Assembly: GCF_002105155.1 (NCBI RefSeq)
Contig: NW_019029019.1
Span: 1-64,000 of the forward strand
DNA length: 64,000 bases
Reading direction: 5' to 3'
DNA from: Lobosporangium transversale
Lineage: Eukaryota; Mortierellomycota; Mortierellomycetes; Mortierellales; Mortierellaceae
The translations under genes were made by a program, and so were the position numbers. Position 1 is the first letter of the stretch. The number at the start of each line of letters is the position of its first letter. Positions 46,634-59,555 of the stretch are shown in pieces. Below the pieces are notes generated by a model. It was given only the letters and a program-made list of their open reading frames with translations. It had not been told where the DNA came from and did no database searches.

Positions 46634-49600
46634 TTAATCGCGAGGCCTACATGAAATGACATGTGCAAAACTACATTCGCTACACACACTGTACTTGAAC
46701 CGGAAGTCTCTGATCAATCTACTTGGTGCTATCAATGTTGTCAATGGTACCCCTTCTCCCAGTGATTCTGTCTCTAAGATTGCCTCTGCTGATGGGTCTT
46801 GGTAGCGATCTTCTTGACTGAAGGCTGTCTTGGGTTTGGATCCCATTGATGCTGTCATGATCTGGTTGGACGCATTATATACGGTCAAAGGAGGGGCATG
46901 TTCGCCTATAGCTCCACGCTGCTCCAGAAGCTTCCTGTTGGCTTCACCTAATCCATCAACATCTTGAATACGTATTTTGCTCGCATTAAGGACCGTTTGC
47001 CTGGTGCTCCACTTCAGGCGATATTGATATTGATCATTCTCCTGTACAATCTGCCACATTCGAACAGAAACATCCGTACATCCCGTGACTAGAAAGTAAC
47101 CTTCTTCAGAGACACTCCATACAAGCGTTCCAACATATCCAGCTGTGAATGGGATAATAACCAAACACCGGCCTGACTCTGGATCCCACACTCGCACTGT
47201 CCTGTCCAAACTACAGGAGGCAATGTATTTTCCATTAGGCGAATAAGCCATACCAGTGATCCACGCAGTATGTCCTCCAAGCGACTGTACAACTGTTCCG
47301 GATTCCGTATCCATCACAACAACCAACCCTTTTTCAAATCCAACGGCCATCTGTTGATTACTTGGTGAAAATGCCATACTTCCTGTACTACCTTCCAACT
47401 GAGCTTCGTAACATATCCCACCCGTTTCTGCGTCCCGTACTTGTAAGCTGTTACCGTAATTGCCGCGATTATACATTATCTTTCGACTGTCAGGGGTGTA
47501 TACGATAAAAGAATTATCACTTGTTCTATCCTTCACTACATACTGAAGATCCCCTGATTGAGCGCACCAGACTCTAATACTGCCACTATTATCATACGAA
47601 GCCACCTGACGGCTATCGGGCGAGAAAACCACGCACTTCACAAGCTTGTCATGGCCCTGTAGAATGCGATTGAGGTTTCCCGTCCGTGCGTCCCACATGG
47701 AAACGTCTCCATATCTATGACCACAGGCAATTTGGTGACCGGTAGGCGAGAAGTCCAAAATGTAGATGTTATCAGCTTTTTCTCCTTGCATTCCCAAGGT
47801 ATGGACGACTTGACCTGTTTGAGCATCCCAAAGATAGACGCATGAAGAATTACGATGGCAAGAAGCAAGCAACTGACCATCAGGTGAATACTTGATGTCG
47901 GATGCGCGCCCGCCATTGCTTTGTAAGACATGAATGGACTGTCCTGTTTGTGTATCCCACACACGAACTATCCCATCATAACTGCTTGAGGCTACCTGCC
48001 GTCCGTCTGGCGAGCTAATAACGTGATAGATTGGGTTTGAATGACTCTGTGAACCATGGCTAGACTGCTGTGACCGAGTATCCCAAAGGCGTATCGTCCC
48101 ATATAAACTGAAAGATGCAATCTGATGGTTGTTTGGTGAATATGCCACGCAATTAATATCATTAGAATGGCCATAAAAGATATTCATGAGCTGCCCTGAC
48201 CCCGCATCCCAAAGCCGTACTGTAGTGTCCCTACTGCAGGTGGCTATCTGCTCTCCATTCGGTGAATACTTTAGGTCCTTGATCGCACTGGAATGTCCTC
48301 CAAAGGTATGAATGGCTTTTCCTCTTTGTGTATCCCATTGGTATGCCTTCCCTGAGGCGAATGAAGCAGCGAACCTTCCTTTAGGTGAATACCGGACGCC
48401 TTGGACAATATTATCATGCTTTAAGGTCCACATTTTTCGACCAGTCCCAACGTTCCACACATACAGCCAGCGATCCTCGTGACAACGAGATATTATTTCA
48501 TGACCATCAGATGAATATATGATTTGCTCAATCCTAGATCCAAACTCACGGTCCATTAGCATCACCATCTGTTGCTGCCCTGATGTCGCATCCCACAACC
48601 GTATCGCCTTGCCACCGCTAGTTGCAATCTGAAGTCCATTAGGCGAATATGCCAGACTTCTCACACCGCTAGTATGACCTGTTGTCATAAACAGGAACAT
48701 GCCTGACTGAGCGTCCCATACTCGTATTGAGTTATCATCGCTGGCCGAGGCAAGATGATTTCCACTTGGTGAATATGCTATACAGTTAACTTGTCTTGTA
48801 TGGCCTACCAACTTGTGAATTAATACTCCTGATGTTGTATCCCATATAAAAACTTCATGCTGACCACCCCAGGAAGCAATATTTCGGCTGTCTGGAGAGT
48901 ATATAAGGCTGTCATCGGCCCTACGGTTCTTTAGGGTCAAAAGCTTCTCCCATGTTGATGTATCATACATAATGATTGAAAGCCTATATGTCCCATCCCT
49001 AATAACAGCAGCGAGTGTCTTGCCATCAGGTGAGTACATTCCTTTCAATACCATACCGCCTCCTTCAAGGAGTGGCCATTCACCAAACTGTACGCCTGCC
49101 ATATTCGCACCACTCAGATCCGCTTCGCGGAGCCAACAGTTTCGTAAAACGACCTTCCTTAAATCTGCTCCTTGTAACTGAGCACACTCAAAAATACCAT
49201 AGCTAAGGTCTGCTCCTGGGATCTGAATGTCCCGCAAGTCTGCTTCGATGAATGACTCGCCTGCTCGAACCAAGATTGTCATCGCATTAGCTGCTGCTAT
49301 GCGCCACTTGCTATCGTTCTTCGAAAGCTCTACATAGGTATACAGCTGCTGTTTGAATATCGGTTCAAGGCGGACACGATCCTCTAGGAACTGAAGGATT
49401 GATGGTTCATCCACAAAGCTCCTCCATACTAAAGGTGAGCCTTCACCAGCCTTGACTAAATCGACTCCTTGCTCGTCTTCCTTGACATCTACGGCCTCAA
49501 AACTATATGCTGAACTAACACTCCGTCGACGAGAAGTTGATGTTGCCGCCTTTGTTTCTCGATCACTCGTAGGAGCACTCATTGCTGGCAGTGGCTCAAA

Positions 49601-52600
49601 GATCGCTCGTACCAGACTATATTCCAGAATAGTTCGATGAATAAACCGGTGCTGATTACCTGTACGGCTCAGCGGAGAAGCCTCGCGTAGGAGGTTCCTT
49701 CCATCCTCTTTGCTAAAGTACTCTTCCTTCCATGTACCTTTATCTTTGAATGGTGAGTAGTCCACTACTGGATTGCCATCTTGGTGCTTATAAATTGCTA
49801 TAGCTAGCTCTGCCAGGTACCTGATCCCGTTCTGTGCAAACCCTTCGTCCGAGAGTATCCGGAACATCCTTCTATCTTCTGGCCTTAATGTCTCGCCTAA
49901 CCGCTTCTTCCCTCGTTCAAGCCATAGCTCAACGAACCGGTCATACAACGTGACCCGCTTGACCTTCGTGTTGGAATTGTCTTGATTTGGATCAACCATC
50001 CGTGGAAGTACTTCTAGCGACATCGACAGCATGAATGGGTTCTTCACAAGTTCCTGTAGACTAGGGACCATTTTGAGAGCACGCTGGTACACCTCCACAG
50101 GCCACAGTGGATCCATAGCTGCGACATAATGCTTGATGTAGTCCTCGATCTGAGTCTCGGAGAATGGTACAATCACAGCCTCTTGAAACAGTCTAGCATC
50201 TGTTTGGTGATTACGGTCCATAGGTTGGAAACGATCTCGGTAGTCTAACCCAAGGTACTCACTGCGGCAACTGACCACCATCTGGGCCTTCCACTCGCCA
50301 GGTTGATTCAGTTGGTTGGCAACATACAGATTGTTGGTCTGCATACTCTCATCGTATCCATCACAGATCAAGACAAATGACCGATTCATCTTCAGCTCCT
50401 TGATCTGCGTGTCTGTGAAATCATAGTCTCGCAGCTGCTTTGTAACCAGATCCTTCTCTGGCTTATCAATGGCTGGAAGATTGATATACAATGGAATCCG
50501 TCCACGCCTCTTTTGATATGTCTCCCAGAGTGTGCGCTCCAGAGTGCGATTGAATGTGGACTTGCCCGCCCCTGAGTTACCTTGGACGAGTAGCACTTTC
50601 TGATCGCTGTTTAGGAACTCTTTTACCTTTTCCATCAGCAAGAACAGCTTATCATCGCTTGCTTGAGGATTTGCTTTGGCATATAGTTGGATGTAGAATC
50701 CTTGATCATTTCCAACCTCCATCCGCTGCCTCTTTAGTTGGCGTAGACTATTCTCGACACCAGGCTTCTTCTGTACACGGTCAAGTAGCTTTGAGGATGT
50801 AGGCGGAGGGAGTGTACCAATGAAGGGGTACTGGATCAATGCCCCTTTGAGACAATTCCTGTATACCTCTTGCTTCTTGAGGTCTCCATCTATTTCTAGC
50901 TCATTTAAGAGAGTGCTTGTACCTGAAAATAAAAGAAGAAAAGAAGAAAAAGAAGAAAACAGGGTATGTGTGGAGTATTAGAATTAATTATTATACACTG
51001 AGTGATCCCGAGGATTCCAAACATGTCCATAGGAAGGAAAGAAAATACATACATTGTAGTCCATCCAATGATAGCGAAGATAGTTTCCTTAGGATATGTA
51101 CGATCCACTGCTTGATATCTACATGACAGCCCCACTCCTGGTCATTCTTGTAGATCTCTCCAAGTAGTATGATGGCATCCTGCCGAGCATCCATAGTCCA
51201 CTGTGTGCCACCTGCAATCTGTCCTAATCTCTGACATAGTCCCCATTGGAATGCTGCGTCATTTCGGCAGGGTGCTTCACACACAAGGGTCTTGAATTTA
51301 ATGAGCTCGCCTGTCTGGAGTAGTGCATCCGCTCCACGAAGTGCTGGGTACCATGCTGACTTGCGACTAAAGCTGAGTCCTTCTTCCATACACTGTTTGA
51401 ATGTTGCTCCACTCGTATATAGTGAGGCTATACCTGTGTACATTTGTAGACCCGTGGCAACGATATCTGTTACATATGGAAGCTCTTTATGGATGCTGCT
51501 TATCTCGCCTATGAAGGCATTCAGATCCATGGCTTTAACTGCGCTGACTGCTCCAAATGCTCCTCGGAGTATATCTGATGTCCGTCGAAGCATGGCTTGC
51601 ATTGCTGTTTCATCATCTGGAATATACAGTAGAGCTTGGAACCCATAGGCTGCTTGATAGACTAGATGTGGCTCAGAGCTGTCTTTCAGCCCTTGGAGAT
51701 ATGCTGCAAGTGGCTCATGGAGTTGTTCTCGCCTCAACCCCTTGACTTGGTTGTTGACCATGGCATCAAGCACATCTGACACTGTAGCTGACAGTCGGTA
51801 AAGATGGTCGGTAGATTGTCCATGTGTGCCTTGTAGGCGGGAACTGAGGGTGTTGAGGATTGAGACAAGGTCATCCGAGTCGAGGTATCCAGAAGGTGCA
51901 CTCTGCATCAGCTGGGCTAGTCCTTCCAGCAAATGAGTCTCCAACATGACGTTCTGCTTGATTCCATTGACCAAACCCATAAGCAATGTCCTGAATTGGA
52001 CTCGGTCCAGAACTGGAGCCAGAGATATAACCTCCGCGACAGTAGTCTCGGTCTTGGCGTTGTCATCGATGAACATCTCAATCACATCCGATACCAGTTT
52101 ATGCAGTCGCTCTTGTTCATCCTGATCGTTTGATATGAACTGGCGCCATTCATCCTCATGGTCATTCAGGTCCGTTGTTGGGATAGGAGCATTAGGAAGC
52201 AAACTAAGACAATATACAAGCTGGTGGACACTATTCAAGTTTGCATCAGCATCCGGCAAGCTATATCTGATGACTGTTGGAGGAATGTTTTGATTGAATA
52301 TGTCCTTTGAGATAGTTGCTATGGTATGCACTGGCATAGGTTGTGCTGCTTTTGCCACCTTAGTCAGACTGCGACTATTGGTGCTGTTGACTCTGCATTT
52401 GATGGTATTATTGATATTGTCGTTGTTGCTGTTGTTGTTACTGCTCTGTTTGATGTAACCCCATTTTTCAGCTTTTTTCTCACGACCTTGAGCAACATCT
52501 GGGTGACCTAGCTGTTCAAATAAGCGAGCGAGTTCATAGCAGGCTGAAGCAACACCTTGACGCAATGCCATATCCTCACTAGAAGCTGAAGATGGTGGAG

Positions 52601-52796
52601 AGGTTGAAGAACTGAGTGACTTTTTTGCAGGTCGTTGGATTCGAGACAGCACAGAATCAGCATCAAGACATAATTCCATCACTATATCGCTGTCGTCGTC
52701 TAAGGTACGAGCGCCCTTCATATAGAAATCGAAAAGTCTTAAAGCCTGTGCCGGCAAGAGTGCACTCCGGGATGGAGTATTCGTTATGCCGAGCAT
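46634..52796 (-). CDS. ARM-like/NACHT/pentapeptide/WD40 receptor (NLR-like), intact copy
   Basis: Exons (minus strand) 52796-51053 and 50922-46634 with a 130-bp intron (phase 1), 2010 aa. The order is: an alpha-helical ARM-like N-terminal half (about 1-590); a NACHT-type P-loop NTPase with Walker A GNSGAGKS (696-703) and Walker B FVLICDGYDE (764-773); pentapeptide repeats (about 1140-1195, A-D/N-L-x-x); about 16 WD40-type units (YSPDG...RVWD; about 1205-1895), enough for two propellers; and a 110-residue tail. This is a STAND/NLR architecture: nucleotide-controlled switch plus repeat sensor. In other fungi such proteins act in non-self recognition and cell death; the role here is inferred. 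Unlike HET-E, the WD40 units are not near-identical. An inverted, damaged copy lies at 59556-64000 and an orphan tail at 24290-24666. Confidence 0.85.
49911..52779 (-). repeat. Identical tract shared with 59573-62441 (inverted)
   Basis: Position x pairs with 112352 minus x. Over about 2.87 kb, intron included, I found no difference in the translated segments or in the intron sequence I compared. It begins 17 bases inside the start codon and stops in the codon run for RGKKRL. On both sides the sequences remain homologous but diverge clearly. Confidence 0.85.
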
Positions 52797-54061
52797 TGTC
52801 TGTCACTTTCTTTTTATTTCCTTTGGTGTGAGAGAAGAGAGAAAGACGAAATGTTTGAAACGATAATGCCCGGAACGATAACGTTTTTATTGGTCCCAAG
52901 TGGATTGTGTGACGTGAAGGAAGAATGAAAGAATGCATGCATACAATATAACTTCTTCCCCCCCCCCTTAAGCGATGCGTTTTCTTTTTTTTTTCTTTTT
53001 GGAATACTCATGTATTTACAGTACTTGAATGGGTAGTATTATCAGGAACGGCATTTGGGTCTGGAATAGCTGATGATGAACACGAATGAAGCCGTGAGCA
53101 TAGTGTTTAGCATCTGTCTGAAGGTAATAGCCAATTTCTTGATGAAAGATTGAAGCACGGGATTTAAAAAGAGATTTGGGCGCAGCACTTGGATAGTATC
53201 GCAAAATAAAGTTTGGATGGAATAATAGGGTTGATTAAAGTAACCAGGATTGATTGTTCTGATTTCTCTATTTCCCAATCTTTGTCCCGACACGAGTATG
53301 TCTCCGAATGTAAGCTTACAAAAGACACTTTCACTTTCGCACTTTTTTACTTTTGGACTAGCTGTGTCTCCTCTTTTGTCTTTGGGGCCATTTTTTTTTT
53401 TTTTTTTTTGCGTTTATTTTCCATTTCCATTTCAGTTTTTATTTTATTTTTCATGTTTAGCCTGGGAAACTTTTTTTTTTTTTCAGTGCTACTTGGAAGA
53501 TTTTCACCGTTGGTGGTTTCTGATGTGGTATACCGTCGATATAGTAGTATATTTGCCACCATACTATTATTGATACATCAGCAGTAACTGTACATTACAC
53601 CAACTAAAGTCACTGATGAAAAAGAAAAAAAAAAGCACTGGGCTTTGGTGAAATCACATGTAACAATTAAGGTAACTACAATAAATAAATATAAAAAAAA
53701 GCAAGGCGCTTAGACCGCTAAATCATAAAGCATTTCAAAATACAGCAAGGATAGGGCCCATCATCATTTGATGGATAAGTGGCCAAAGAGAGATGTCATT
53801 CATTTGTATTGTATATACTATTTAATAATAGATGCAAGACATGTTTAGCCGTAAAATAATAAAAAAAAAAGTCATGATAAAAATGCAAATTTAAACATAG
53901 AGAAAGCTATGGTTGTGGCCATCGCTTTTTGAAGAGGGGGATAATTAGAATGATGGTATTAAATATATGATAAAGATATGACAAAGATATGATTAAGATA
54001 TGATAAAGATACGGCAGTGGTGGTAATAAAATACTTTAAGAATGTTTATGAACGCTTTCAA
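52797..54061. other. Intergenic region between the receptor and the beta-sandwich gene
   Basis: No gene. It contains a C-tract near 52959-52967, T-tracts at about 53391-53409 and 53471-53483, the sequence CTTTCACTTTCGCACTTTTT at 53328-53347 (repeated at 57806) and a short GATAAGATAT-type tandem stretch near 53965-54010. The first few hundred bases are the receptor promoter. Confidence 0.55.
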
Positions 54062-54681
54062 TTACAGAAAACTGGCAAGAGCAAAGGAGCGAGCACCAGT
54101 GAAACCTAGGTTAACAAAGCGTTTAAATTTTTTTTTTTTTTTTTTTGTATTATTAGTTTTTGTTTCAATGCATGCTTACAAATTGACAATAATGTCAGCT
54201 TTGTTCTTTTTTTTTTTTTTTTACCAATGAGGCCAAGGTATTGTAGATCAATGTTCTCGGGTCGTTGCAGTCCATTTGAACATCGTGACCTCAATAGCTT
54301 GATCAACACATACCGACCAGACCGAGTCGGGGTTAGATCTAATGTGCATGTTTCATCTGGCCCATCCATTTGAAAGAACGCTGCTGGGATCAATGCATCT
54401 GCATCAGCTCCATGAGTCTGGAGTATTTTTCGATACGCTGAACCATCACTATCATTGATACCCTTCATATATTCCTCATATCGATCTCGCGTCATGTTAT
54501 CAAAGAAGGTAGTCTTTTCCAGTGGAATGGGTTCATGGCTAATAAAAATAAGCCCCTCCTTACAAGGTGCTGTGAAGCCTGTGGTTGGGGCCTTAGCTTG
54601 GAATTGAGTCAAGACAAATGACCTGTGGGGCTCGGCCAATTTGAGGCATATGTTGATATTCGTAGGTCTTCGGGAACTGGA

Positions 54682-54733
<52 letters not shown>

Positions 54734-57223
54734 CAATTAGTTTTTTCTTTATCCTTTTGTACAGGGACGTAAAAAGGCTAGTATGCGGTGGACTCAAAGA
54801 GACGAATCTTACCAATAAACAGAGGAGTCATTCTTGAGCACATTCTCGACTGAATGTGCAGCATTAAATTCACCACCATCAGCATAATACATGTTAAACT
54901 TCAATGGCCAGACATCACCTTGAGCCTCTATGTTCTCATTAGATACAGCTTCCCTGCAGGTTCTATGGTCAAGCGCTACTCCCGGACTCGCGGCTGTGCC
55001 CCCCTGAGGGTACAATTGGTTGCTGCCGTTATAACGAGTCACCAAATTAAAAGTTGGAGTTGGGAACGAACGTCTCAAATCAGCTGTGCCTCTATTAGAT
55101 GTTGTGGTAATGGTAGTGGTGGTAGTACTAATCCTGGAACTAACTGACCCTGGTTGCCCATTACTGGGTGGTGTATGATGCATCGAGCTTCGGTGCAGTG
55201 ATGAAAATCCGACTCCAATGTTGCTGTTGCTATCGTCCCTAATGACGGGAGACGGTGAAGTCAGAGGTCTGCGGAAATAAGGGTTGCTATCGTATTCATG
55301 TTGAATAATTTGCGAGAGCGTAAGCAAACCCGAGGCAACAGATGAATGGATGGCTGGATGCGGATGCATTGATCGGCCGTTAGCAGAGAGCATTGACGTG
55401 AGAGCTGCAGCAGAGCGTGGCGAGAGTTGAGCATGTCGTGGGCGCTCTAGACGAGAGGTGTATGACGAGGGGGCTATCATATCCGAGTCCATAGAAGCCA
55501 CACCTGCTCCACGTCGCTGCCTATTTTCTATGACTTGCTCGATACCATCATCGTCATCATCGTCATCATCGTCATCGTCATCATCGTCATCCTCGTCGCT
55601 ATTGTTATAAGAATCATCGTTTTCATCGTCTTCGTTCTCTTCTTCCCGAATTAATGAAGGACGGTGAGGATGTGTGTGAAGCATCAGAGATGCAAATCCA
55701 TCTCCTCGAGTGGTAAGCGCGGAGCTAGAGGATTGTGAAGGTCCATAGTCTATACCATCCATTTCGTCCTCTAGTATGTATTCGTCCTCTTGGTCTGAAG
55801 GGTCGCTTTGGGTATCCAAACGCCTTCTTTGATGCCGAAGCCCATGTGGGAACATAACAGATGCTCTCATGGCTTGGCCTTCGTCATGGCGAGATAGTCT
55901 ATTCGAGGTCGAAAAATACATGCTATTCAGCTGTCGAAAATGGATGCGTTCATCGACCTCATACCGTGCTTCATTTGGTGGCGTTAGTCTTCCTCTTCTA
56001 ATTGATCCACGTGGAGCGCTATTTGAATTAAAGTTGGAAGCGTTACCACGATCAACGGCCATAGACACAGACGTCTGACTTGAAAATCTGGAGGAGGTGG
56101 CGCTCAAAGGCGGGCTGGGAATGGAGAGTGAGGGCATACGGACAGATGCTATTGGGGATGAAGAAGAGACAGAGATGGATATAGAATCCGAATCTGGTGT
56201 CACAGTTGCAATGCTAGAGAGAGTAGAGTTGGAAAGCGAGTCCATAACAGGATTGTTTGTCAAGGATCGCTGCATTGGTGTAGATGTGAGCATACTGGTG
56301 CTAACGGAACTTCTCTGAGACGGAAGCTGTGACAGTCGCTGACTTGCAAGACTAATGTGGGCTGGAGACAGTGTTTGCTGGTGACTACTGAGTACTGCAT
56401 TACCACCAGAAGCAAGAAAGGTGGAAATATTTGTGGCGGGATCAGAACTGCTCATTGACATTATAGAAGGAGCAAATGTCTGGTGATATGCTTGTTGCTG
56501 CAGCTGATGAGGAGGAGGAAAGGAGTCAGGAGAAGGTGCAGTTGCTCTTGATATCGATGTTGTTGAGCGCTCGCTAGGGGGAGACAGTGAATGTGAAGGT
56601 GATGATGATACCAATGTTGTGGTTGTTGCTGCTGCTATTGTCAAGGGTAGTGTGGGGGGTATTGATGGCAATGTTGAGACCATCGTCACAGTTGCTGAGA
56701 CTGGTGATGACGAAGAAGTGAGAGAAGATGTATCTTCTGCATTTTGTCGGCTAGTAGCGATGTTGTGGTCATGGGGCCCTAACCGTGGTTCTTGGTATAA
56801 TGATGAGGATATTGGAGCATCAAAGGTTTGCTGGTTTAAGATCAGTGATCCAGAAACAGATGGGTGACGGTGGGAATAGAGCAGCTGAGACTGATTCAGA
56901 CGCTCTGCACGACTATTGGGATGACTCGATGGTGTAACAGGGTAATAGCGCGTCCGCGGCGAGTGATGATGATGTGTGGATGAAGTATCAAAGGGAGATC
57001 GACGCTGCAGCCTGCTCCAACGCCGGAGGACACTAGGGCCGTTATTCAGACCTAGTTGGTTTGGAAGATGGTTGGAGCTGACATTATGGTTCCCCTCAGC
57101 ATTACTACCATTAATATTTCTGTCGGAGTTGACACCTGAACTGTTGGCATTGCGGTTACCACCAGAAGAACTACTGTTGACTACTGGGATAGGGCTCTGC
57201 GTTGTAGAAAATGGGATGGGCAT
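54062..57223 (-). CDS. Large low-complexity protein with C-terminal galactose-binding-like domain
   Basis: Exons (minus strand) 57223-54813, 54676-54225 and 54105-54062, 968 aa from ATG 57223 (an upstream in-frame TTG is ignored). Joins are phase 2 and phase 1; both introns carry T-tracts, one over 40 bases. Residues 1-780 are Ser/Thr/Pro/His-rich and probably disordered, with an Asp run near 541-561. Residues from about 785 form a compact domain: SVENVLKNDSSVYCS...NICLKL...F-L-QF-AKAP-TGFTAPCKEGLIFIS, a Pro/Phe-rich AAFFQMD, then SGRYVLIKLLRS and IDLQYLGLIGFTGARSFA. The 'NVL-DDSSVYxS ... RYVLIKLL' layout is that of discoidin/APC10-like beta-sandwiches, so a ligand- or protein-binding role is plausible. 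I do not know a named homolog. It sits in the loop between the two inverted receptor copies. Confidence 0.7.
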
Positions 57224-59555
57224 TGGAAACAAATGGAGTGTGACTAATGGAAATGGAGTGAATGAATGTGAATGGAGTGACTGCAAGCTTTTTTTTATAT
57301 ATTTGTGTATAAAAAATAAAATAGAATAAAATAAAAAAAAATAAAAAAGAGAAGTTGCAAAGTCGGGGAGAACTTGTCTTTGTGTTGTTTACAATCCGTG
57401 TTCAGGTGTAGGTTTGAGACGAATGTGCCTGGAGAAGAGGAAGAAGAGGAAGAAGAGGAAGAAGAGGAAGAAGAGAAAGAAGAGGAAGAGGAGAGAGTTG
57501 TTGAACAGACCGTGTCAAGGAACAAGGGGCGAATTAGATGTGAATTATGCGTGGATGTGAATGTAAAGGATAGGCAGGTGTAAACAAAAAAAAGCCAAAA
57601 AAAATAAAAGCAAAGAATTATCAATTAGGGAAATGCCTTGCAACAATAAAACAAAAAGCAAAAATAAAAATAAAAAACTTAGACATTGTTTTGGATGCCA
57701 CAGGTCCGGAAGAGATAGTCATCTGAGCACATCTTTATTCATTTGCCTACCCCGTTGTCTTCTTTCATTATACTAACCATCAAGCTGTTGGCGTGGCAAC
57801 GAACCCTTTCACTTTCGCACTTTTTGCCTTGACTTTCATTGTCGCACAGAAACAATGACCGTTTGACGACAGTAAATAGAACAGCAATAGATCATCTGAA
57901 GAGGACACTGCTCGTCTTTTTATTTACAAAAGATCAAAGGGCGCATGGCATTGTTTTATTCCCTGGATTCTTGATCATTTACTCTCAAATCCATGCTATT
58001 CATCCTCGGAAGTGTAGCACCGCATGGCAACCAAAAAAAATAATAATAATAATGCGCGAGAGAACTTTAATAACGACGCTACAAGCTTTTCTGTTTATAA
58101 AACATTCGTAGAGCCATACTTCGTCCAGTTGTGTTTCAAAAGGACTGATTGACCGCTATTACTGCTGTTGTTGTCACAACTGCCTCTGTGGATATTTTTA
58201 AAAATTCAGGAGACAAGGAGAAAGAAAGAGGTAGGCAAGTGAGGGTATAAGAGAATGAAAAAATAGGGAAGACGAAAAAGAGGAAAAGAGAAAAATAAGA
58301 GTTGCTGATTAGTTCATGCTGATGTTGGAACTAGGTGCGTTTTGCATTGTGCATTTATTTAGTTAGCACACCGACTTTTTTAAAAAATCAGCGCACCGTC
58401 CGATTACAACAAATAAAGGGGATGTTGCAAGATGTATGCGGGAATTCTTGGATCGGGCCAATCGTCGCGTAGATCAAAAAAAAGCTTGAAAAAGGGGTTC
58501 AGTATGGACTGGGAAAAAGGTTGACCACATCCCTTTTTACTTAATCAAGATCTGTTTACAGCAGAAGGAAAGGAAAGAAAAGAAGAGAGATGGGAATCAA
58601 TATTTAATACAACGGACACACTCCCTTGAACTGTATCCAATAGGTCAGTAATGTAACGTTCTTTCAATCCCCTGTCTCTTTGTTCACCTCACCATCTCCA
58701 GTCAAAACACGTTGCTCATAACACCAATACCACATACCACAACACTCCTTTTGTGAACACAATCAAAGACAACATGACCAATGGGAAGAGATGAACACAA
58801 ATAAGGCTTCGCCCAATTATCCACGTGCTCAAGGGGATTAGTTTTTCAATTTGCGGGAAACGGAGCTCTTGAACTTCGCGGGCCTTTTAACGCCCGTCTT
58901 ATGAAGACAAAAAAGGGGGGAGAAGAGGGGGAGCAAAAAGACGGGAAGGGAGGTTGGGAGACTGTTCGAAAGAACATAGCCATACGGTGCTGCTCGCCTA
59001 ACGTGACCACCTCTCCAGAATCTGCTTCATGAGCCCCTGTCACCATGAGTCTGAGGCATGTTGGTGAGTCTAATCTTCCTCTTCCTCTTCATTGCTTTTC
59101 GTATTATCATTTGTCATTCATATCCATACTCTTCAACATACTGTTAGCAAAAGCAGTAACAGCGGTGCCACATTGTGCATTTGTTTGGATGATCTAACCA
59201 ATCTATCAGAAGCTCGGGCGTGACCAAGGCTGTATGGATGGCTATATTAGTCATGTCGATTGGGCATGTTTGTGCTGCTACAAACAGGCAGGATTTTCAT
59301 CTCAGGTTTTGAGAATCAGGCTCCACTGGTTTTCAAAGCTTCTCTTAAGGAGGCTTTTTTTTTTCAAAGAGATCATTTTTTCTTTCTTCCCTCACGTCAC
59401 AATCCCGCCACTTTTAGGTTTGGGTCTTAATGACAGTCATACATGCAGAGGACGCATGAACAAAAAAAACATTTTCCCACCCAAATAAACACAGGCATTT
59501 TTCATCTAAAACATTTGAATTGGAACCTACAGTCCAAAAGGAAAAAAAGGAAACA
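57224..59555. other. Intergenic region upstream of the beta-sandwich gene and the second receptor copy
   Basis: Holds a GAAGAG-type microsatellite (about 57432-57490), A-rich tracts near 57315-57345 and 57584-57680, a second CTTTCACTTTCGCACTTTTT (57806-57825) and a possible tiny gene around 58850-59050 on the minus strand (KTGVKRPAKFKSSVSRKLKN before a stop at 58857) whose upstream exon I could not join in frame. About 59100-59555 would be the promoter of the receptor copy. Confidence 0.45.

Noticed and set aside
58846-59046. Possible small basic protein on the minus strand (ends KSSVSRKLKN)
   Set aside because: The basic tail and the upstream open stretch are in different frames, and no splice pair joins them in phase.
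59520-59555. Upstream TTG as start of the second receptor copy
   Set aside because: Non-ATG; the ATG at 59556 aligns with the start codon of the intact copy.
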